The translations under genes were made by a program, and so were the position numbers. Of a DNA stretch of 64,000 bases, positions 12,701 to 23,433 are shown piece by piece. Origin of the DNA: Caenorhabditis remanei (lineage: Eukaryota; Nematoda; Chromadorea; Rhabditida; Rhabditidae). The stretch lies in the NCBI RefSeq assembly GCF_010183535.1, contig NC_071330.1:17465717-17529716 (forward strand). The letters run 5' to 3'. The notes below the pieces were generated by a model. It did no database searches and was not told where the DNA came from. It was given only the letters and a program-made list of their open reading frames with translations. Numbering within the stretch: position 1 is the stretch's first letter; every line of letters begins with the position of its first letter.

Positions 12701-15700
12701 TGTTGATCTTTTGTGTGCAGGAGGGCACTAATTATCCCTTTGAGAAGAGGCCGCGGAACACGAAGCCACTTGACACTGCTCACTTCCGCTATGGTTTTAG
12801 ATCGGTTCGCTATTTTGGGGTGGTCAGTAAGACGATAGGGATCCAAATTCAGGAATCCCCAATTTTCAGACAAAATCTTAACTTAAACGCATAGAATTTT
12901 TCAAATCCCAAAATCCCAAAAAAAAAGAGAAAATTTGAAAACTCTTCATAATTATACTCATTGGAACCGTCTAACCGCGCTGATTCCAAAAATATCATTT
13001 TCATAGATATTGGTTGACAACTGACTGAGATACACTACTATGTGTGAATTACAGATTTTTTTTCTGTAACTTCTTAATTTCCGGTCCGTATCGTTCTGGT
13101 CCGTAAATGTATCGTTTTTTTAATTTCCTGTAACATTTCAGGAAAAACTCGTACGAAAAAGTGTTTAACTACAAAAATGAAGATCTAGGTTTGAGAACCA
13201 CAAAAACCGAAAATTAAATAAAATTGAACAAAATGTGATTATAATAAAGATCCAACTTCAAAATATCACTATTTTGTACACGAATTCGGGCGATCCCTTT
13301 GGTTGCTGATCTGTAACTTTTCAGAGAGGACTTTTACCAAAAAGTTGCTAACTACAAAAATTAAGATCTAAATTTGAACTCTAAAATTCATACGAAATTT
13401 GAGCTTATGAACGCGTCATCGGTGCCCCAGATGCTAGATACAGTAAGACAATCTTTATTACACTTACGCTAGCCTACTGTATCTGTTCATAAATCTGTCT
13501 GTCCGGATGTCTTTTCTCTTATCAAATCACTCTCACTTTTTTCGAACCAAGTACGTGTGCTGGTCAGCTAGAGCCCTCCTCAGTTAGTACCTCCCGGCAC
13601 TCGACTCTTTGTTTGTCGTGATGTGTTCGGGTACTATCCCCCCACCCGAAAGCTTCCGTGTTGCTCTCACAAACAAAAGTATACTTTTAAACCGCGTTAC
13701 GTTCAATTGAAAGGATTACACCAGTGGCTCATCTGAGAAAGTACACATACACACTTGAGACACGGACAGAGACACACTCACATTCCGATCTCTCTAGATT
13801 GTTGGTAATTATCACAGAGGGATCATAGAAGCTTTGACTACAGTAAGACAATCTTTATTAGACTAAAAAAAATTATCGGCTACTCACCTTCTTGCTCAAT
13901 CTCATCCTCCTCTATCGGGTCTTTTCCGCAACATTGGTATCTTTGGAAGGCAACTGCGAATTGGCAACTGGAAACAGAAACGGATTTTGAATTTCAGAAG
14001 TTGCTAACTATGGATGATGATGGAGTCAGTCGTCTAGATATATGGGACGTGGCCTATACCATTGGAAAACGGAGAACACGTTGATTTTAAACATATACAA
14101 GGTCAAGGTTTGGAGAAATAACAACATTTTTATTTTGACCTTGTTTTTCTCGAGTACCAGACTTCGAGCGCTGAAACTGAATATATATTTGGAATCAACG
14201 TTTTCTCAGCTTTCCATTGGTATAGGTCACGCCTTCAAACTGACTCATTGCCCTTTCCTAGTAATTGCTTACCTGAAAGTAGCCGGACACCCTTTATTCT
14301 CTGGATTAAACGGGTCACAAGCTACCACTTCATTCTTCTTGGCATAAGCGTACTCCCCTGGTGGACAACCTTCTGAGATTGCATTTATCTCGCCACGACA
14401 GCAGAATCCACTCATCGAGGAGGGCGTCTGCTTGTGGCATCTATATCCTACAGGACAGGAGATGAAGGCTCCTGGAGTACAGATTCGTGGCATTTTGGAT
14501 TTCTCGTCCATGAGGAATTCGGAATCGCCTTTGCAGACATCTGAAAAAGTTTTGAGAATTTGCAGTTGAAGAAATATAGCTTGTTATTTTTACTCACTCC
14601 TCGCAGAACAACAGAATCCTTGAAGCACTCCCTTCGACCGACTCTGACAACTATACCCATCTGGACAGGTATTCGCGTTATTCAGGGTGCAGCGAACCGG
14701 TAGGAGTGTCTTCTTAGCACGGAACAGAGCACGCTGGTCTGGGCAGACATCTGAAATTAATTGTTTAAAGAAATTGATTTCTAACAGCTGACTCACTTTC
14801 AGTAGTTGGTGCACAACAATAATAACGATTGCGTTGAGCATTAAATCTGCATAAAAAGTCGGCTGGACAACTACCAGGCACATTGATAGCGCATTCTCGG
14901 ACAGTCTCATCCAGAGAGTTGATAAAGGCACGCTCTTCAGATGGGCAGACATCTAGAATAGGGAAATAGATTTAAAAAATTAAAGAAGGACTAAAAAATT
15001 AAGCAGCCACACTTACCCATACTGGTAGAACCACAACAGACATATCCAGAAGTGAGAGAATTGAATCGACACTGGAAGTTAGCTGGGCAGCTATTGATGA
15101 GCACATTGTTACAGTCGAATGCTTTTTTGGTGTTCACATCTTTGAAGGCAACTTCTCCGACTGCACAACCGGCTGCACTACAGAAATTGTTGCATTCGGT
15201 TTGGGTGGCAAAGTTGTTGAGGTTTCCGTTACAGCCGTTGTATTGGAAGCTGGCGCATTCCTGGGAGATAGATAGAGATATTAGGGGATGCAAATGATAT
15301 TACTTGGCGACACTAACTAGGGAAGGTCATGGAGTCAGTCTGGAGATATGGTACGTGACCTATATCATTTGAAAACAGGGAAAACGCTGATTCCAAATAT
15401 ATATTCAGTTTTTGCCTTCGAGGCCTGGTATTCAAGAAAAACGAGGTCAAAGTTTGACCTTCCCTAAAAGATTTGATACTTAAAGGTCATCAGTTTAAAA
15501 ATTAGACTATTCCCAACTAGTCGAGAATCTATCAAAAGATTCAAAATTTCAGTTTTTCACTAAATATCAGAAATCAACATTTTAAACCATTTTTCACCGA
15601 TTTTCGTGGTTTTTCGGCTTAAAATTTCTCTAAATTGATATTTTTCTTGGAAACTTCAAAACTCGGCGAAAATTGATAGAAATTGATTCAGAATCGTGCA

Positions 15701-18700
15701 CGGTGCCAAAAAATACTTGACAAGGATTTTAACGTTGTATGTCGCGATGCGCACGCAACGCGACTCGGAATAAAATTAAAATCTTTTCGTTGCAGCCCAA
15801 ACGCTGTTGCGTGTTTCGAAGTTTCTAAACGAACTTATATTCATTAAAAAAAACTTGAATTTTAAAACTATGATATAATTATACTCACCCTTGTCACAAT
15901 ATTGAAATAGAACCTTCCCACCGAAATCTTTGAACAATGATTTCCTTGTTGTGGTGGCTGACTACAGATATGTTGCTTCGTCGGGCAACATCTATTCCCC
16001 ACATTTCCATTCACTGGGATCGACAGACATTCATGTGTAGAAGGACACGACTTATTCTCCGAGCAACTCATCGGCTTATTCGTCGCCTCATCTCTCAACG
16101 GCATTCCACCATTTGGACACCCTCCGACTCCACAATAATGTTGACAGTCTTCTGATGTCAAGAAGTTATTCGCGTTTCCATCGCATCCTTCATATTGGAA
16201 CGATTCACATGCCTGCTTGTTGGAGTTGAAATAGTATCTGTAAGACCGTCCGGATCCACATTGCACACCCTTGTCTGGGTTCAGGGAACAGGTGAAGGCT
16301 TTAGTGGGACAACATCCATGGGTGGTACCGTCGTAAGAGCAAACGTAGTTGACTGGACACTTCGGACCGTTTTGTTTATCAGAGCATTGTTGGAAATTGC
16401 CATTACGATCTCGGAAAGCTCTACCGTGTTGGCATTTTGGTTCGACTAAATAGAAATATAAAGTTTTAACGTTTCACCAAATAACTCTTACCATTAATCC
16501 CTCGACATCTTTGCTGACACGCTACCAGTGTCGGGAAGTTATTATCATTCCCCTGGCATCCGGTGTATTGGAACATTTCACAAGTCCGTGTGGCTGCATT
16601 ATACCAGTATCTTCTTACTGCAGACGTACAATCACCGAGTCGTTTCGGTTGGGTGCACAAGGATTGAGCGGTGGGGCAGCAGACCTTGTGGCTTCCTTGA
16701 CAGGAATGAGATGACGGGCAATCTGCATTTGTCTCACATCGCTGCCATTCCTCGCCGATTCGTAATGGGTTTCCGTTCTCGCACACCACTGTAACGAAAG
16801 GTTAGGTTTCTAGGTTTCAGAAGAGAACTCACACTTAGAGCAGAACGATTCACAATCTTGTTTCGTCAAGAAATTATTATAATTTCCTAGTCCTTGATAC
16901 ATAAAGTTGACGCATCTCCCTTGATCAATATCATAGTAGTAGCGTGTGACAGATTTGCTGAAACATTATAAACTATAGACGATTTTGACTTTTGACTTAC
17001 TGTCCAGCAATCTGAAGTCCTCTATCATAATTCTCCGGTGGCTTGGTTAGCAGAAGACGTCCCCCGTTTGCACTACAAATATGAGCGGCAGTTGGGCAAC
17101 ATGTCTGCTGGGAGCCGATTAGAGTGCACTGATGGTCCTGGTCACATCGGGATGTTGAAGCCAAGCAGTTGGTACGAGGCACCTCGTCAAGGATAGAGAA
17201 TTTCGAGGAGGCGAACTCAGGCCCACCACGACGGCACGTATCTCTGCAGTAAGATTCACAGTGCTCTGCTGTCCGAAAGTTATTCGGAGAGGCGTTGGTA
17301 ATCGTGTCCGGGTCCCACATGAATTGTACGCAAGTTCCTGTCGCAGAATTATACCACCATCTAGGGACAGATGGTTCGTCTCCTGATTCAAGGGGTTGGA
17401 TGCAGACAAACGCTGAAAGCGAAATTATAAAAATCCCGATACCCAGAGCCACTAGACCGGGTACTCACCCCTATTATGACAACAAATACCGTCAACCTTC
17501 TCGGAGTACTCGTTGAACAATTCGTTATTCACTTGTGGATGAGAGATGCAGTTGTAGGTGTCCGCGATGTAGACGTCTTGTTCACCGTCCGGGTAGACAC
17601 ACCACGTAGAACCATCTCCGTTATTTGAGGAGCGCGTTTCGGAGGAGAGCGAGTTACAGAGAACGGGCCTGGAGTGAGAAATAGGGGAAGATAATGGCCT
17701 TAATTCTAACAGCTCTCAGCTGTGAATGTCCAACTTTGAGAATGTGTTAATGTGAAAAGGCCAAACTGTGCATCTTACTTTTCTATACTGTAGGTAGCTT
17801 GGTTCTGCATTTTCCTATTATTTTCTAGTCCCTTGGACATAACTGTCATACAGAATTTATAGATTCTGGAAGCTCACGTTTATTATTATTTTTATCGAAG
17901 CTCCTAGAGTTTTTGTCTCCTAATTCATATTTTCTTCAATTCTCTAGACATCAATAAGTTACAGAGCCTGTATTCACCAGTTTTCTTAATTTTCGATACA
18001 CTAGATGCCCTAGATTCTAGAATTTGCAAAACTCAGATATTGAGAGTTCTGTATTTCTAGGTTTATAGATTCTTTGATTTCAATTTATATCCCTTTTCTA
18101 TAACATTAACTAAGGAAGACCATCTGGTGACCTGGAGATATGGGATGTGACATATGTAATATGCCTCATATTCCTCCTCCTTCTACTCACATATAATTCC
18201 CAGGATTCAACGGATGAGTGGACGGGTTCGCCAGAACTGTCGCAGGATTTGGATTCCCATTGTGTGCTTCTGGCAGTGGGCATGCCGGTGGAATAGCTGA
18301 TGAGATACAAACTGTTCCATCTCTTGTTCTACTCGGCACAGTTTCTTTTGGACACTCGCAGAGACCTGCCGACGTACAGATGGTACCAGGCCACACTGCT
18401 TCACACTGTCGGTTTTCTACGCATCCAGATTCTCCCGGGTTGACTTCTGAAATATAGAAACTCTAGGCGACCGTCACGCTTAAAAACTGCGTACTTGGCC
18501 AACAATGCTGAGAGATCGACACAAAATCACTCAAACAACTGCAAATCCCTCCGCCACAAAACATTCCCCTCTGACAATCCGTATTAAAATTACAGACATC
18601 TCCAACCCTCGATGAGCCCGTCGTGGCTCTCCGTCTTCTGATATGATTGTCTGTCGTCTCCTCTTGCACACACTCTCTCGTTATTTGATTGAACACTGCT

Positions 18701-19721
18701 GGCGGCATGTTACGATGAGAGCAATCGAATTGAATCACCTAAAAAAACGTATGTTTGTTGAGCATGACCTTTTTTACTTTTTTCTCACTAACCTCACCAT
18801 CAACGCACATAAAGTATTTGGACGGTGTGTAGGTTACTTTTCTGTAACATTGGATTATGTAGTTTATAATATTCTGTAATTTCTCACTTTGTATCATTAT
18901 TACATGTGTACACTGGGAGCCTGTCGAAATTGTTGCATGGTTGACCAACTTTCACAAGATCGCATTCGTCACAGTAGGAGTCTTCTTCGCAGTAGGTGGC
19001 GGCAGAGTGGATTACTGTAGATTTAGTATTAATTATATTACAGCATCTTTAGCATCCGGACAGCTCTCAACTTTTCACATTTCAAATTTTTCATATCTTT
19101 AAATACAGACAAGATATAGTAGCATGCTCCAAACTCTTGGTGCACCACTATAACAGGTTTACGGTACTTTGCTGTGCCATAACTTTCTTGGGACCGGTTT
19201 TACGAAAAAGTCATCAATTACAAAAACGAAGCTCTACCTTTGTTCTATAACTCTCTATAAGTAGTTTTCATTTTGAGACAATCTGTGCAACCGGACACAC
19301 TCTCATTAGCTTAAAACTGCAAGAGTCGAAATCTTAATCAGTAATGACTTCGCTGGGTTCAGCACAATAGTAGAATCGTGATTAAAACACCTAAAAATAC
19401 ATTTCCATACAGTAGTCACCAGTTGGTGAATCTTCAACCTAATAATTATTAATGCCTACAGGAATTGAACAACAGTAATTTAGATTGATTAGATTAATTC
19501 TACAGTAGCCCCTCTTCTCCCTGTAACCAGCTATAACCAATAGTAAGACCGATCTAACTAAAGTTATCATATTTTCCAGAAATTGTGTTGTACCTAACTT
19601 TTAAAATAACCTATTATACTAAAGTTCCCCCTTCCTCTCAAAGTCCCAAATCCGAAAACCAAAAAAACTCACAATTTCCTGTGCAAAACACGAGAAAAAG
19701 CCAATTAGGCCTTAACCGCAT
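9762..19721 (-). CDS. Secreted Kunitz/lustrin-repeat multidomain protein (tandem paralogue 2)
   Basis: Twenty exons close in phase to 1,532 codons plus stop: 19721-19673, 19014-18888, 18841-18793, 18738-18495, 18446-18191, 17668-17469, 17412-17001, 16957-16833, 16788-16492, 16445-15889, 15260-15017, 14952-14797, 14750-14598, 14540-14273, 13967-13888, 12665-11974, 11563-11425, 11380-11016, 10972-10864, 9838-9762. The order matches paralogue 1: signal peptide ([16 protein letters not shown]), a peritrophin-like Cys stretch, RRRR at 109-112, EB modules, five Kunitz-type domains (first two without C14-C38; P1 of the others Thr, Gly, Ser) and lustrin repeats, then a Pro-rich linker and two EB modules. 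None of the Kunitz domains has a basic P1, so classical trypsin inhibition is unlikely. The tail is SNRRRRR. The final 77-nt exon depends on a 1,025-bp intron holding two MITEs; without it translation would end at a TGA just past 10864. Confidence 0.85.
9926..10323. mobile_element. 398-bp MITE with 8-bp target duplication
   Basis: The left end GGTGCACTTTCGTTACCAAA is matched inverted by the right end TTTGGTAACGAAAGTGCACC. Arms of about 110 bp repeat phrases such as AACTGATGCAATG and GTTGACAAACGGTTCTACG. Both ends are flanked by AAAAATAT (9918-9925 and 10324-10331), a perfect 8-bp target-site duplication of the hAT kind. No transposase is encoded. It lies in the last intron of gene 2. Confidence 0.85.
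10333..10790. repeat. Family B fold-back with a second palindrome nested inside
   Basis: The outer halves carry TGTAGATCTCGGTGAGTTCT and CACCGAGATCTACATTTTGG in inverted orientation. Inside, 10485-10599 is a separate 115-bp palindrome (GTATAATCATG at one end, CATGATTATAC at the other) around a CGAGTCCCG / ACAGTACCCCCGAGG core. The nesting implies two insertions. Confidence 0.65.
13000..13400. repeat. Family C arms in gene 2 intron
   Basis: AGTGTTTAACTACAAAAATG and AGTTGCTAACTACAAAAATT occur in the same orientation, followed by GCGTCATCGGTGCCCCAG at about 13412, a copy of the G+C-rich motif that clusters in introns of the Shroom-like gene. The intron is 12666-13887. Confidence 0.5.
14010..14270. 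repeat. Family A fold-back in gene 2 intron
   Basis: Both arms are present: GTGGCCTATACCATTGGAAA on the left and TTTCCATTGGTATAGGTCAC on the right, with CTCGAGTACCAGACTTCGAG between. It occupies most of the intron 13968-14272. Confidence 0.7.
15311..15480. repeat. Family A half-element in gene 2 intron
   Basis: Contains TAGGGAAGGTCATGGAGTCA, CGTGACCTATATCATTTG and GGTATTCAAGAAAAACGAGG. Only one arm is recognisable in the intron 15261-15888. Confidence 0.65.
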
Positions 19722-19775
19722 CTCTGATGTATTTCTGTTTCGATTGAGCCAAAGCTGAAAATATTCAAATTACAG
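19722..19775 (-). promoter_or_regulatory. 5' leader and probable trans-splice acceptor of gene 2
   Basis: ATATTTTCAG ends at 19755 on the minus strand. The 33-nt leader to the ATG at 19721 has no upstream ATG. No upstream exon joins it, so spliced-leader addition is likely. Confidence 0.5.
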
Positions 19776-19858
19776 ATATAAAGTGATCTGATAGTAGGCT
19801 CAATCCAAAAGTTCAGACACGATAAAAATGGGGAAGTAAATTTGGGTTTGGGGGGAAG

Positions 19859-19866
19859 TGATAAGG
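19859..19866 (+). promoter_or_regulatory. GATA-type site upstream of gene 2
   Basis: TGATAAGG about 105 bp upstream of the putative trans-splice site, comparable in position to the GATA-type site of gene 1. Confidence 0.3.
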
Positions 19867-19875
19867 ATATCAAGA

Positions 19876-21772
19876 GGCGGGATATTAAGTTCGTGCAGTT
19901 CGGTGCTCGGACTATCTCTTTGGATGGGAAGAGAGTATCATCGGACATGAGATATAAAGAAAAGTGGGGATACTCTCTGTTTTATCCAAATCCGATATAT
20001 CGTCTCACACTTTATCAAGTGGTCATAGAGAGGAAAAGAGATAGACGATTTCACGCGTTTTGACACCTCTCGAACTAAGTGAAGAAAATGAACTCTTTTT
20101 GCTCGAGACGACGCTGTTGTGTTTGCTTTCCGATAAAACGGTTCTTTTTCATTCGGAAATGATGAATAAGAGGGATTTAGGAGTGTCTGGTGGTCAGCAG
20201 TTTTTGAAAGGTGCGGTTTTTTGATATTTTGTTGCCAAAAAGCCAAAATTTTGCAGTTCCAAAGGTGTCGAGGGGTTTTTGAAGAGAATACCATAAGACA
20301 CGTAAGTTTAACATAATATCTCGACACGCTTTAAAGATACAACAATTGTTTAAACTAAAATTGTATTCTATAAACATCAAACTATGTATTGTTAGTTTAC
20401 AACTTTTCGATATCTCTTTTGGGAACCAATATATACCACTTTGAACAAAAACAACTGGACTGGCTGGGATTGTACCAGAATGGAATTTTTTTACACGAAA
20501 ATTTTTTTTCATAAGAATGTTGAAGTACAAAAGCATTTTTTGTTTCTGAAGAGATCTAACTGAAGATATCAGGAAATATCGAAAAAAACGAACATTTTCT
20601 CAATTTCTCTAACTATAAGAAACCACAAAAATGTAGATATGAATGCTGGAACCTTAAAATAGCCAACTTTGACTATATGGAACAGGGGTAAGAACTTTTC
20701 AACGGATAAACATTTTTATATGACTGAATAGATAAAAGCTAGAACTCTATTTTTGTAGTTGATAACTTTTTTCTAGGATTTCTTCTAAGAGAGATATCTT
20801 TTGTGGAACATTACTACTGAAAATCAGAAAATATTGAAATTATTAAAAAATTCTCGAAAAGCGCTATCTATCTTGGAAGAAATCTTAGAGAAAAGTTGTC
20901 AACTACAAAAATGGAGTTCTAGGATTGGTCTATTCAGACATATAAAAAATTGAGACCGTAGAAAAATTCTTAGTCTCGTTCCGAGCAGCCAAAGTTGGCT
21001 ATTTTGAGTTCCCTCCACTGTTCGAACGCGCTGCAGGTGCGCCAGATCGCTCGAGACGCCTCTTTTTTCTTGAGTTGCGACCATCAAAGGCAAGGTTTGG
21101 AGATATTCTAATCTTATATCATTTTTTGAAAAAAAGTGCGCCAACGTCACCCCAGCCTACTTATAGTACTATAGAACCTTGCATCTAGTCTACTGTAGTT
21201 TAGCACTTTGGTGTCTTTGATAATTTTTTTTCTGTGAAATGTTTTGCAAAGATTTTTTACTGAAAACCTAAATATTCTTTGACCCCTATGCCAGATAGCC
21301 TTATGGCCGAGCTCTCATCTTGGCCTAACTTTTTATGAGCAGCTGTTTTTTTTGCCTTCGAATGCTGAAACTGCATATTTTATTTCATTTGGAGAAGGAA
21401 TTCGATACTATTTTCTCTATTCTCAGAGTTTTTTTTGAATATCTTTATTCCGGAAGTTTCCAATTTTTGATTGTTCAAGTAATGTTATGTATTTTTCAGA
21501 CATTTTTTCTCGCCGTTTTGTTCTTTTGATCTACCAATGAAAAGAACATTTTTCAATATACAAAACAGTTGTTTCCATTGTTAACGTGTTCTTTTCTCTA
21601 TTTTATTTTTTCTGCCACTTTTCTTCCCCGTATTTCCCGAATTTTCCCCTTCTTTCAAATTCGGCGTCTCTCCTTTTCACCATACTCTCTCACCTGTTCT
21701 TTCGCCGACCCTCTTCTCTTCTCCGTGTCTCTCACTGCTTCATAAACTCCTTCCGACCCCTCGTCTTCCGTG
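19876..21772. other. Intergenic region upstream of gene 2, before the tRNA
   Basis: Presumed promoter region of gene 2. It contains a family C fold-back at about 20725-20925 (TTTTTGTAGTTGATAACTTT and AAGTTGTCAACTACAAAAAT) and copies of the GTGCGCCAG motif near 21034 and 21138. From 21580 the strand is pyrimidine-rich up to the tRNA. No gene recognised. Confidence 0.55.
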
Positions 21773-21856
21773 CCGTCGATAGCTCAGTTGGTAGAGCGGA
21801 GGACTGTAGAGTCAGTGGGTATCCTTAGGTCGCTGGTTCGAATCCGGCTCGACGGA
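21773..21856 (+). tRNA. tRNA-Tyr (anticodon GTA) with an 11-nt intron
   Basis: The acceptor stem CCGTCGA pairs with TCGACGG and is followed by A73. The D arm contains AGCTCAGTTGGTAGAGC and the T arm GGTTCGAATCC. Anticodon GTA is at 21806-21808. An intron of 11 nt (21810-21820) sits one base 3' of the anticodon, the normal place for eukaryotic nuclear tRNA introns, and tRNA-Tyr usually has one. The anticodon stem is GAGGA with TCCTT, one G-T pair. A T-run (TTTCTTTTTTT) follows, the RNA polymerase III stop. Confidence 0.95.
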
Positions 21857-23190
21857 TTTCTTTTTTTAAATTTAGTTTTTTGTTGATTCTCTAAACTTCC
21901 ACCAACTGTCACTCAAAATAATGATAAGCAACAATGCAATAAGTTTTTCGTGATTTTTGAATCATTACATCCGTTTTCGTGTGCTGTGCTTTCCTCAGCA
22001 AAAACGGCGGGTGCCATTTTGTTCTCTCTCACGTTCTCGCCGTCTCTGTTGGTGGTTTGAGAAAGAAAATAATAAGAACAAACAAATCATTTTTATTTTT
22101 ATAAAAGAAAGAATGAGTGGGCAGTTTTTGTGATGATGATGATACGTTTTTTCTTCATTCTTCAAAATTTGTGCAGTTTTGCGTTTTCTTTGCTAGTTTT
22201 TCTACTTTTTTTCCAGAAAAGAAATTCGTGATTCCGTAGTTTCCGCCTGTGTTAAACCCACTTGTCATCCCATCAACAATCCGCTTAACCTCTCAAATTT
22301 CTTATCATTTTTTCTCCTTCTCTGGTCATCAGGTTATCATTTCGAATCACCCGATATAACACCTTTTTACAGTACTCCCCCTCTTTAAGGGTTTTCTATT
22401 TAACACACTTTCCGATAATCTTTGTTCAATTTTAGTAAGGTTTAAGAATGCTCCGCCCCCATTTCGAGAGAATGATAAAAAATGGAGTCGATCATTTTAT
22501 CATGTTTATTAATAACGATTCTGATCGGATTGCTCTTAGAGAAATGATGATGAAAGATATGAGTAAAATACATCAGGTACGATGCTCCGGATAGTAGAAA
22601 AGCGAACATGTGAATTTCACGAATTGAACTTTTTTTGTCTTCTCAAGAAACTTGCAAGTTAGAATTCATAGTTTTTAAATATGTATTGCAGAGCTGTGCG
22701 GAATTCCTTCTTTTGACTTCCAACTTCCAACTTCCGACTTCATTTTTCGAAAATTTTACTTCCGCACAGTTCTGCTGTGCTGTGCACAAAAAAAGCAGAA
22801 GCAAGGTTGTGTCCAGTTGTGGTCTTTTTGTGAACATGACGTTTTTTAGAGAATAAAGACTATATTTTAGAAAGTTTTGATAACTTACCTGAATATACTT
22901 ACTGTAATAGCCCGGTCCTTGTTGAATACAATTCGAATGCTAGTGTTGGCTTCCTGCATTTCAGATAATTACAGTAAAACCCTGATTACTCCATAAAATA
23001 CAGTTATAACTGTATTTTAATGAGTTATTAAGGAGACCACAATTGTGGCTTTTTGGAACACACAGAGTTCTGATAGTGAGCATTAAGGCTCTTCTAGTGA
23101 CGGACTTTTTCTAATTCAGGTATTACGGTATTCAAAACCTGGAATAGTCCGTTTCTAATTTCCTTTGTTGAGTTGAAACTCTGAAATCAC

Positions 23191-23433
23191 CATACTGGTC
23201 TAGCCTTGCCCGGCTCGGCATGGCCCGAGAAAGCTCGAAGGTCCGGCTTCAAAAAAAAGAATCAAAACTGTTTGACATTTCAATTTTATATCGAAAATGT
23301 GAAAATTTTTTATGATTTTTCAGATTTTTTTTAATTCTGAAATATACATAGTCGAAATATTGACTTTTACGCAAAAAAATCAAAAAATTTCAACTTTGGT
23401 TTTTGCGCCAATTATCCCGTCATTGACAAGTAT
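23191..23433. mobile_element. Decayed copy of the GC-rich CATACT...AGTATG element
   Basis: It starts CATACTGGTCTAGCC with a GCCCGGCTCGGCATGGCCCG block and ends TTGACAAGTATG. These match the termini and subterminal GC block of the intact element at 26082-26573, with many changes. Confidence 0.5.

Noticed and set aside
21586..21828. ORF overlapping the tRNA
   Set aside because: It runs through the tRNA-Tyr gene and has low-complexity Ser/Phe composition from a pyrimidine-rich flank.
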